Source of the DNA: Ciona savignyi
Taxonomy: Eukaryota > Chordata > Ascidiacea > Phlebobranchia > Cionidae
DNA: 64,000 nt
Assembly: GCA_000149265.1 (NCBI GenBank)
Contig: CH003275.1
Location: forward strand, 1,545,991-1,609,990
Reading direction: 5' to 3'
Below the pieces are notes generated by a model. That model was not told the DNA's origin and did no database searches. It saw nothing but the letters and a program-made list of their open reading frames with translations. Numbering within the stretch: position 1 is the stretch's first letter; every line of letters starts with the position of its first letter. Position numbers and translations under genes: made by a program. Below, one piece after another: positions 46,905-57,800 of this stretch.

Positions 46905-49900
46905 TTAATAGGAACCAAAATTCCGAGCGTAACGCCGTGTCTCGCCGAACAGTTCTTCGAAGTCGCCTATAAAAATCAAGAACGTTCCTAATTAGTATCG
47001 GACTGACTAATATGATAACACAGGTCTACCAAGTATGGGCCTAATGTGTAAAATTTCCGACAGGGTTGCAGGTTCGAAACTGGTCGCTAGCTAGTCGGTT
47101 CTTGTGTCCTTGGGTGACCATGGCACTTAGCGGACATTGTCTGAACCCAGCGGATTAATGGGTTTTACTAAATTGAAGGGACGTGTGAATCATACACAGC
47201 ACACTGCAATAGCTCCGGGAACCCCAAGGTGGACGCGAAGTGATCTGACGATTGCCCGTGTGTTACCCCATTTGGTTTTCCCATTTACTGGGATAAACAT
47301 GAATATATTTTATTCTATTCTATGTACCCCAAAAAGCTTACTGTAGTACTAATGCGGTAATTGGTAGTACTTAACTAATACATATAACATGTTGGGATGT
47401 ACAACAATTTACGTAAATAAATTTGTCCTATTATAACATGCACCACCCGTGATGATGATACCATGTAACCAACCAAATGGTTAAATATAACCCAGAAATT
47501 AGCGCGTTGAACAAAAACTTCAGTAATTTTTTCATCTTTTAAAATATCACAATAATTGGTAACTCAAAAGTAAAACTTTGTTACCTGTATCTTGGGAGGT
47601 CGCTAGTTTCATCTTCTCCAGTATTCCGTCCTTCTCCAAGTGAGTTATCAAATCCTCGTCCAGCTTGGCTAACGAATATTGATCAGTAATCTCCCAAGCA
47701 TATTTGCCCTGTTTGTCGCATGCATTGTCGTTTTGTTGGAGCAAAATCTTCCTGAGAAAATTAAAGATCATTATTACATTGGTATTGGTATACAAGTGCA
47801 GCCAATTCAAGAAGGTTCCATCTTATTAACATGGGAACGAAGATGCACCGTTAACGCTGTTGCAGAGTATGGTTTTGATTTTTACAAATTATTAACAACT
47901 CTTTATTCACATATTATTATATACCCAAGTTTATTAAAATATACAGTTTACGTAGCTAGGCTAGTACATATTAATATTTCAAGCAGTGCATATATATAAT
48001 TTATCTTAAGCTTAATTTTAAATGACAAAATCAGTGGCAACTTACTGGTAATGATGACTGCAGCACAGCTGATGTCGGATCGCATTCTAGAAAATAGAGC
48101 AGCGGTAAATGTCTAAGTAGAAGGAAATGTATAACCCAAGTCCATTAGTCTGTGTGTATAACGTAAAAAGCTCATTTACCAAATATAAATTGTTAAGCCA
48201 GTTATCGAGGAGGGATGAGATTAAAACTAAAAAATATGTCGGGGCCACCATATGCTCACAGCCGGGTTGCCAAAGCTATATTACAATGATTTGTTTAACA
48301 TTATTCTGGGTTTTTAACAGAAGTTTTTGTCTAACACATAATTCGCTTGGGTAATATGGCGTATTAGTGCTTGCTCGAGGAGCATGGAACTGATACAAAA
48401 GTTTGTAGTAGAGGCAACCTATATACAGGCCTGGCCGGGTGGCCCATAAAACACGTATAATCACAAGTAGAAGATCAAAGAGATAACTCACCTGCCAGTT
48501 AAGATTCGCGTACGCATAGTACGGGAACCTCGTCGTAACAAACTTATAGATTTTCCTCACAGTAAGCTGCGTTGAGCTGGCGTGCTTAAACGCGAGATAG
48601 ATCAACTGGTTGTATGGCAGAGGAGGCTTCACAAGCTCTTTTTCGTTCTCACATCCAGGAATTTTGAGATTTAATTTGGGCTTCTTGGTATATTTTCTTT
48701 TTCTACGATAAAATGGTTTGTGAACGAAAAAACAAACATTTTCTGAATTATCATGTGTCCATGTTAATTAGTTAAAGCTGTTCTAATTCGCTGTATCTTT
48801 ACAACCCCACAAATTAACCAAGGTATAATAATCAATGTAGATTTTACCATTGTGTATTGACGTTTGATACAGGAGAGTTAATTTGAATTGCTATAGTCTT
48901 TGTTATATGTAAAATACATGCCATACAATTTCGCATTGACATTTTCAGCATTGATTTAGCCACAAATTGTTTTAATGTATGTATATAGCATAACAACAAT
49001 TCACTAAAGGACGGTTGGCAAATTGTACTCACTATTTTAATGATTAATTAGTATAAAATAAAAACTTACGGTTTATTTTGTGGTTCGATTTCTTTCAGTA
49101 TTCCGTTGCAGTGACCTGAAATTTGTTTTTATTTTATTTTACAAATAAATAAAGATTGCAGACTATTGAATTTTTTTGAAGTCAAAATTTTACCAACCAA
49201 ACATATGCAATGCCTCTTCGCTTGAAACCTTGGTTAGCGGGGGGAATTGTGTTGCCTCCGACGTCACAGTGATGTCATCAGGGAGAATTCCGTCATCGTC
49301 AAAGCCAAATAGCGAATTAAAATCAATTGTATCGAACTGATCACTAAAGACAGTGTTAGTCAGATATTGCTCAGTTAATAATTACGTCACGTGACCAACC
49401 TACAACCGCTGATTGGCTGTCTTTCCTCCTCTGGACCAGGTGACTGCAGCGATGCGTGGCGAACTCTGATTGGTTCTCCGAGCTTATGCACAATACTTGT
49501 TGTATTTTCGTTTGCAGAAGCGTCCGTACTTACCGACCTGTGGAAATATTAAAATGAACTACAAATATTTCCTCTTATCTCTAAACCTGGGAAATGGTCT
49601 TATGTCAGAGTACACATATTCGGTTTGTCGGGTGTAAGTCAATGTTATTAATGTGTTACTAAGTACTTTTACTTCATATCGAATACGTACCTTTGTTTTT
49701 GCTGTGTATTTTCCGCGTTAAGTTTTAAACGTTTAAGCAGTACGTTAGGACCAGGTAATAAACGACTCTGCGGCAGCACCTTGCGGCCATGTACTGGTCG
49801 GGAAACTGAAATCCTCTTTCCATCGGATGTCGCTATTATAACTCGATTCGCCTCAGGACGCTTGGGAGAATCACTAGTTGCTGCAAATTTACAGAAAATA

Positions 49901-52900
49901 GGATTTTATTTACAATTTTATTTACATAATTACATAGGTACAGACAAATTACGTCTTTAAAATGGCCGGTATTTTTTCAATAAGCAACCACTCTTTTTAA
50001 TTAAATTACCTTACCTTACTTATATCTATCTATGTTTTTTAATCTCTACTAAGATAGGATAGGATAGGATATTCATGTCTATACTCGTGAGTAGAAAACG
50101 CAAGGGGCGTTAAGACACGCACAGTCGTCAGATTACCTTACGCCCCCAACGAGTTACCGGAGCTATTTCAGTGTGTTGTGTATAATTTAGACGATAGTTG
50201 TAATGATATACCGCTGGAAGGACTTCAGGTATAGCATACAATGCGATAGATTGGGAACTCCTGACACATTAGGATACAGCCTTTCAGCGTTTATTTTTCA
50301 CTGTGCCTCTTAGCACCAAGGTTTATGTATATACACATAGCGTGTAAGTTACCTATTTCATCACTCCGTTTTCTTTTTCTATCAATTTCTAAATTGTCCA
50401 TAATGTTATCGCTGTTTTCCATCAGCTCGTGACGTATTTTCTTGTTCGCATGACCGTGGGTATTGGTGCCCACTTTGCTCGTGACGCTATAGTGAGGCGG
50501 TGGTCTCACAGGTTTGAGAGATTCATATGATCGCATGTTCGTAATTGAAGGGAAGAATTTGGAGATGTAATCGTCGGAATCGCTGAACGAGTCGTCCGGT
50601 GTCAATGGCCCGGAAAGAAGATCTGCTAAACGAGAATAAACAAGCTTCGTAAACAAGGCTAATACTATGCAGTTATTTAAGAATGACTTTAAGGGGAAAC
50701 CCCCAATTTAAGATAATTATTATATATCTATCTAATCTAGTCTCTTTGACGCTGGCTTTTCATATACTACCATCGAAATAAATATATGCTGACAATATTT
50801 TTTTTTCAAACCATGACCTACGGCAGCATATATATATGGCCTGTGAGACGGTGAACAAATATAGGTGACACATAGCATGTTGCAATTCAGTTTTGTGCCA
50901 TCCAATGCGACAAGGCTCTCTTGATTGTGGGGAAAACGGTAGTACTTATTACAATGGTATTTTGACATAAAACCTCGTGTCCACACTTTAAACTATATTT
51001 AAAAAAATTACCGGTATTAACATCGTCCGCTGTTAGCAGCTCCACTGCTTCTTCAATGTTCCAAGTTTTCTTCATTTCTGTACGCTGGTGATGATAGTCC
51101 ACCGGACATACCTAAACACATTTCGTGAAATTAAAGCGCGCCAGTTTTGAATAAAAATTTAATGTGCCTCTGCTTAGCAGGGGTTATTGTTTTTATTGTT
51201 AAAACACTCTTTTGTGTAACCTTTATGAACGACGTTACATTTGAAGATCAAGATAAGGTATTCAAATATATTTACGAAACGGAAAAAATCGGAAAGGTTG
51301 AAAAATTTATTTATTTATTGAAAACTATACACTTCCGTGAGCTTCTACATCAACACGACATTACCTCATTGGGATCAACCATCATCCAAGGCATCCAGCC
51401 ACCAGGGCTTTGCTTGTTTTGAGATTGGACGACACTCTGTGCAAAAATTATTATTACGATCATTTAAAAAAAATTGTAAGCGATTATGGAACTATCTAAA
51501 CTACAGAGTCTTAATAAGAGATTAATATGTCACACTTAAAAACTTTATTTAGACGAATAAGTAAAGCAAATAATATCTTGCTAGGTTAAAGATACAAAAT
51601 AATTGCGCTTGTTTAAAAAATTAGTTAATCGAAATCAGTGACTATGCTTTTCTAGCGTGTTTGCCACAACATGGGTCAAGAACATCATGTAAATGATATA
51701 CTATCCTGTTGACGAAGATGCTTTACTTATCAGACAAGTGTACTTACGTTATTCGAATTAGTGTTCTTCAAGATAGATGGCGCAGAATGGATGCTACTTT
51801 TTATGTACCTTTCTATCAGCGATAAAACGGTGTTAAGTTTTGCTTTGCTTTCTAATGCCCGCGCCTGTAAAAAGTTTAAACTTAGATTAAGATGTGCTTA
51901 TGATAATCAATCTGTTTTAACACCTTACTAAAATACATTTAAACGTGGCTCCCGGCAATGAAACGGTGAAACTAACATATGTTTAAAATAATTCAGGCCT
52001 CTGGGTACGTACACCTTCGCCAGCCCGACAATGGACAGGTGGAAATTTGAAGAATGCCCGTGCTATCATGGACGACATGTGGTTTTCCTATATCTTCCAA
52101 ATAAAACATATTCTATCCTACTACAATTTTAGAATTAATACCCTTAATTGTCTAATATACTGTACAGTCATCTAAATCGAGATATTAGAGATGTGGAAAT
52201 AATAAATGATAAAAAAGTATAAATTTACGATAAATACTTGTCAAAAGTACACCCACTATTGGATATCCTAGAGTAAAAACGAATCAAATACCAAAAAAGC
52301 GATTTAGTTTATTCTCTTCTTACCCGTTCTAGAGTTGGTTTTGTTGCAAGCAATCCAGGTGCCACTTGATCCGTAGTTAGATGAAATAGATCGCTTACCT
52401 GGAACAGCCATTTCATATTAACGATTATTAATTAATAACTGGTTTCTTCGTATCTGTTGTCAAAGATTTTTATTGCAATGGGAACTGGAAGGGGCGTTAA
52501 GCGAAATACTTTTTTTCTCTCGCCTAAACTGATTGGTCCCAATGGCATGATACAGTCCTGCATTAGTTTATACGTAAAGGTTATTATGGATAAACATCGT
52601 CAAAACTCATCTAGGCTAGAAGGTTTCTAACTTAGACACTATCTTTCAATCAATTAATAAAACATAAACATATTTATTTGTTAAACGAACAGCAACACAA
52701 TAATAACAATACGAAAATAAATTTAACTGAAGTTTAACAAGAAGAGACCGAGAAACCATCTACAAGTGATCAATATAGAAAAGAGTATAGGCAAGCTGTT
52801 TTACTACGACTATCAAATAATTAAATAAAGAATCAAAACAAAAAATAACTGAAGACCCGTACGACGTTCTGTTAGTTGTTAAAAATAATATCCGGATGGC

Positions 52901-53274
52901 CGATAATATATAGCTTAACACTGATCGCAATAGAATTAAAACCAAAGTCCAATGATTGATATTTTATATGGGGAAACATTAACAATAGGTTTTGTCGGAG
53001 TTATTTTCTGAATTGGAGAACGAGAAAAGAAGTAATCCATCGCATTTCACAACTGCTTTACAGCGCGAATTCGTGATTATAAAAACCATTAGTTTTTCAT
53101 GTCACCTTTTATAGGTGTACGGAGCATTCTTTACTAGTCAAACGTAAAACAATAAGTCTAACGTACCTCGTGAAACCAGTCCGTCTTCCATTTTTCAACT
53201 GATGTCACCGTCCGGCCTGCCTTGGTGACCGCAACAGTGGCGCACGAGAGCTTAGATTTAACACTTAAAACCAT
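46905..53274 (-). CDS. Divergent forkhead (FOX) transcription factor, 14 exons
   Basis: 580 aa from exons 53167-53274, 52324-52398, 51748-51864, 51365-51436, 51012-51111, 50353-50622, 49691-49880, 49400-49537, 49198-49343, 49070-49115, 48492-48702, 48046-48086, 47585-47751 and 46905-46966; all phases agree. The forkhead domain is at about residues 435-530: KPPLPYNQLIYLAFKHASST (helix 1), QLTVRKIYKFVTTRFPYYA (helix 2), NWQNAIRHQLCCSHHYQKI (recognition helix) and GKYAWEIT (wing). It resembles the FOXN/FOXR and FOXM groups but is too diverged for a safe name. The N-terminal 430 residues hold an acidic Ser/Asp block (LTPDDSFSDSDDYISKFFPS), a basic KRKR motif and a second acidic block (FDTIDFNSLFGFDDDG) that could activate transcription. 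The junction at 49198 uses GTTGGT, which keeps the frame; the alternative GTAAAA four bases later does not. The last exon encodes DFEELFGETRRYARNFGSY. AATAAA at 46799-46794. Confidence 0.88.
47060..47326 (+). mobile_element. SINE copy in last Fox intron
   Basis: Starts at a box B-like GGTTGCAGGTTCGAAACTGG, then GTCGCTAGCTAGTCGG, CAGCGGATTAATGGGTTTTA, ACACTGCAATAGCTCCGGGA and a tail of TTTTATTCTATTCTATG. The box A half of the head is missing. Plus orientation, antisense to the Fox gene. Confidence 0.85.
48046..48702 (-). CDS. Forkhead domain core exons
   Basis: Exon 48492-48702 carries a basic leader (PKRKYTKKPKLNLKIPG) and helices 1-2; exon 48046-48086, only 41 nt, carries most of recognition helix 3 (NAIRHQLCCSHHY). 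Canonical Fox proteins read N-S-(I/V)-R-H-N-L-S here. Asn, Arg and His, the base-contacting residues, are kept, while Ser to Ala and Asn to Gln changes and a Cys-Cys pair are unusual. The wing continues in exon 47585-47751. Confidence 0.85.
50053..50190 (-). mobile_element. Truncated SINE
   Basis: GATAGGATAGGATAGGATAT tail at left, then GGGCGTTAAGACACGCACAG and TTACCGGAGCTATTTCAGTG. Only the 3' half is present. Confidence 0.8.
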
Positions 53275-53333
53275 GACTTGATGGGTGCTGTATATTTCGG
53301 GCAACTGGGTAAGTTCGCTGGGCTCGTCTTCAT
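53265..53333 (-). other. Upstream open reading frame overlapping the Fox start codon
   Basis: ATG at 53333 in a good context (AACAAAATGA) opens a 22-codon frame beginning MKTSPANLPSCPKYTAP, which ends at TAA inside the Fox coding sequence at 53265, past the main ATG (53274) in another frame. The main frame itself stays open for 20 codons upstream of 53274, back to a TAA. Confidence 0.6.
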
Positions 53334-53892
53334 TTTGTTAAGCCGTGTTTTCCGACTTGTAAGATTAGATAAATAGTTTTGGCACTTGGGACTATCTTCT
53401 AATTCGAAGGCTCGAATTGTCACAGCGGCGGTCTGATAACAATACGTGATTATTAGGTCACACGCGCGATTCTTGCAGGTGGCGCAATGAAAGGTGTAAG
53501 TTTAACTTATAAACACGTGGGAGTTGCCTTTACAAAGTAGTAGAATCGCAAAAAATCGAGCGAAATAGTTTTTGTCAGATGTACAAAGAGCAAACAGTCC
53601 GGCTGTTTAAATCGACCGGGAACTGACCGTCAGGTTCAAGTTCAATTTGATATTTGCTGATTTTGCAATAATTTGGGACGATAATAAATGCACAACAAAG
53701 AAGAAGGTAGAAAAAAGATCACAAAATTGGTTAACTAGTGTATGTGAATTTGGAAGGTTGTGTACTCAGTGAAGCTCATGAACTTTCAGTTTCAGTTGTC
53801 TGAAAATTTTGGTGCCATGGAAAACTTTTTCCAATTCATTTAAATCTCATTAAGACGTCATTTTCCAGAATAACGTCCAACTGCGTAATATA

Positions 53893-53957
53893 TGACGTCA
53901 TTAGGTTTCAATGCAATGGTCGCCATACCAAGTGGACAATCGTGCCGTATGACGTCA
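53893..53957. promoter_or_regulatory. Pair of CRE palindromes upstream of the Fox gene
   Basis: TGACGTCA at 53893-53900 and 53950-53957, 57 bp apart and about 620-680 bp upstream of the Fox start codon. A related GACGTCA lies near 53854. CREB/ATF factors bind this sequence in animals; regulation here is inferred only from position. Confidence 0.5.
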
Positions 53958-54429
53958 CGGAAGTGGTAGATTTGGACGAGAACGCAATTACGAGATCCCT
54001 GTTACGCAATTCAATCCATTTTATTCAATTGGTTTTAAGGTTGCTATCAACGCATGGCCATGTAATACGATGCTAATTTTATACACCTCAGAGGGGCCTG
54101 TCTTGATAACACGAATAATCAATGGATTTAGTCGCGCTAACAGTCCGGTTAAATATGTTAAAAAAATCAGGAGACGCAGAATATAAATGTAACTTATTTA
54201 AGAAGTGAATTAAAAAGGCCAACCAGTTAACTGGTCCTGAAGCCTCCTTATTCTCACTTTTACCTACGTAATGAAACTTCATTCAAAGCCCGGATGTCGT
54301 TTGGCGATTATATCACTTCCGGTTATTGGGAAAGAGGACGCGCGTTCAAAACTCTATAGCCAGTGCACTCAGCTTGGTACTTGGAAAATGCGTGCGAGCA
54401 GTGCAGGTCATGTCGTTGTAGTTGAGAAA

Positions 54430-54510
54430 AGGTATACGATAGTCATGTTTTATCCAGATGGGTAAACGCAAGGGGCGTTATCTCAAGGGCAATCATAAGA
54501 TTACCCATAG
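54430..54510 (-). mobile_element. SINE 3' fragment
   Basis: Contains TCATGTTTTATCCAGATGGG, CGCAAGGGGCGTTATCTCAA and GGGCAATCATAAGATTACCC, the 3' end of the SINE, with the rest missing. Confidence 0.65.
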
Positions 54511-54881
54511 CTTAACAAAGAAAGGTAGTTTTAGACATATTTTGGACCACATTTCATATAGACATTTAGTCGGTTTCTGGAGTTCGTAATTAAGCTATAA
54601 ATGCGTTTGTCCAAACGTTAAGCCGTATATTATATATAATCTGCATTAGTTTTTGTGGTAAAATAGCATTGTTTTAATTACTTAACTGTTTAAACTCATA
54701 TTTATACTGAACACGTATTACTGCAGAAATCTCCGAATAGTTCAATAATATTAGCTTAACATTAAACTTAGCTTTATTTATGTGCGATTTATTTGTTTAA
54801 AACTGCATTACGTAAACAAAATCGACGAAAAGAAAAACACGAAGTTAACAGCTCAACAGTAAATCGGGAAGAAATCGTGGG

Positions 54882-57800
54882 ATGCGTCACTTGGCCACCA
54901 TACTCAGTGCTTCTCTTGTTGTTTGCCTTTTCCTCGTTGAGGTGAGTGTACTGCTTTATGATGATCATGATAAAATACGTAAAGCAGACGATATATGTTT
55001 AGGTATAAGGTAATTCATGTTTAATCCCTAATGATTGGAAAACGCAGGAGGCTTTACCGTATAATGGGTATTCTTCGGCCCGCCTATCGCCGAAGTTATT
55101 ACAGCGTGCAAAATATGAATAAAATGTTTCGAATTTGTAAGTTCTACGCACTAATTTATTAGGTTTGCTCCACGTCTTTTAACCCTTAGACCACGACGGT
55201 TACATATTTGTAACCGAGAAGTGTCCCCGAAAAAAAATGCACAATTCAGTCGTTTCTTGGGGGATTTTTCTAGTTCTTATATTTTTGGAAAGCATTTGAA
55301 TAGATCTTTCGAAATAACGCATAAAAACATAATCTTTACATTTAAAATTTTTAAGTAATATTGCTCCAAACATTTTTCTTACAAATTTTTCTATCTAGTT
55401 TAACTTTTAGGTAAAACATCGCTTTTTTGTGTTCTGGGGAGTTAAAACTGTTACACTAGTTGCTGTGAGAATAAAACTAGTAGTAGCCATCTTTGTTTTC
55501 GCTTTTACCAGTCATTTTCGATCTTTTAACAATATATGTATACATATGTTTATATGACTTTTGCTAATTACTATTGATATTTATTCATTTTTTCGTCTTT
55601 GTTTTGTTTGTTATTCAATTATTATATAATATTCAGAAGAAATATGACAACTTTGCGGTAGTTTACAGCCGATCAGGCTGCCAGCATGATCGAGGCCGAC
55701 ATTAATTCTGGTGATGAAATGCCATATTTGTTGGTCATGTGTGACGTCATCACGCTTAGTTGACGTCATCAAAAAATAAACAATGTAACTTTGTAGAAAA
55801 TTTTATTTTGAACAACTTTGTAATACATTACTATCTTCTACAAGCTACCAGTAACGAGTAATTAGAGTATGAAGTATTGATTATGACGTCATTACAAATT
55901 CTACGACGTCATCAAAAAAATAAAAATACCAATTTGTAGAAAATTATCTACTGGACAACTTTGTAATAGATTATTTTTCCCTAAGTCCAACAGTATTCGC
56001 AGCAAACAAGGTCAAAGCAACCTTACTCAAAAGTGCCAAAAACGGCAAAAGTTCCGTCGTGGTCAAAGGGTTAAGTATCGTGCCAAACCCAACCAACACT
56101 AAGCGGTTTCGATCCGACAACCTTTCGGCTGTCTGCAGACCACAATCCGACAACCTTTCGGCTAGCTGTTGTCTGCAGAACCACGTAGCGTAAAACGAAT
56201 ACCCTCCCTGTGACCTGACATAATTCTAATGCAAACTATGTGTGTAATGCAAATCAGACTATTTCTGACAGCTTTGCTGCGATGGCCGCTTGAGCAGGAC
56301 ACGTTAAATAGTGAAAGTGACATTATGGATACTGCACACTAATAGCAAGGGAAATAACGTTCGTCCAATCGTGACCCTTAAAATCGCACCCCTCACACTG
56401 AACATAATTCCAGGCATAACGCGCAACACCTAATCCCAAAGGAAGATTTCAACCAAACATTCTTCGTATCTTTCTAATACAATTTGATCTTACAAAAAAG
56501 GGCTGTCACTCAAAATCCCACCAGAGAAAGTCTTAGCTTTTTTCACAATTTTTCACAAGAACTTTTCACTAAACAGCTAGGAGATGCACTATAAACACCT
56601 TCAATTCACGAAGCTCTGCTCCACTATTATAAAACTTCACAGCAAAACAAGAATACCGATGCACAGGTTGCTTTAAACCAAACAAACACTAAGGAATCAC
56701 CACCATTGTTACTCAGCAAAACATTCATTTAAATACCATGACTAAGAGGTTATCGCTCGTCAGTTTCGCGGCCGAGCATAGAGGTATATTAATTGGTGAT
56801 ACGCCATCTAAACACCAAGCCTAACCTTAACCCCTTTTTAGTCTGTAGCTTTTCCCTTTTAGCTGTAACCCGACAACACTTAAAATGTCGGCACAGCATT
56901 CCCGTATTTATTGGAAAAAAATGTTTTTCGTTTTAGCCCTCCAAAGCAAGAAATGATGCTTACGAACCACCCAAACCCTCGGATATACCAATCTATTATG
57001 ACGATGGCTATACCAATGACGTCACGGGTAACAACGCAGTATGCTGTATAAGTTTAATTTTTTTATAAAATAAGAGACAAACTACACAAAAAACTGACTT
57101 AAACTGGCGGGTAGTTTTGTTATTATGCCGTATCCGTATACATAGCGGATTAATTTGCAATCTTTTATAAGTTTATTTACGCTAATCGCCAATCTCTTTT
57201 TGTAAATTTTTGAGAAGTTAGCTTTGAGCTAAATCGCAAGTTTTGCTAGCCTAATATTTGGTGTCGAAGAAAAGATTGAGACGTTCAAAACCCAAAAAAT
57301 TGGCAAAAAGCCAAAATTTCCTATAGCAAAATAAGGATAATAAGGAGAAGTAACTGCTGTAAACCATTTTGAAATATAAGTAGTTAAAGACCTTTAAAAG
57401 CTCTAAGCAGAGGTTGATTTATGAATCTCCTATTATTTCATTTTACCCATTCATTACCCCTGGTTTCGAAACCTTTAAACAATGAAAACGTTTTATTATT
57501 GTAGACTGTAGCCAAATTCACGTCATATATAATGAATGACGAACATCTTTGAATAAATTAACGAGATTCCCTCTTAAACCTTACTACATGACAAAACCAC
57601 AACCACTAGATCGGGTATAGAAAAATTACGGGGGGTTGTCAACGTGTTTGCTTTTCGCCATATTCGTCTACATGTTTCACTATGTCTACTTTTGTAGTTA
57701 ACTGATTGATCAATTATATACACCGTGATTTGATTGAGATAAAAATCGACTCGACAGGGGCACGAGGTCTGATGATTTATTATGACTTCCCTTGCATCTT

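Noticed and set aside
55971-56153. 60-codon minus-strand frame
   Set aside because: It lies across the right end of the piggyBac-like element and a SINE fragment; no coding support.
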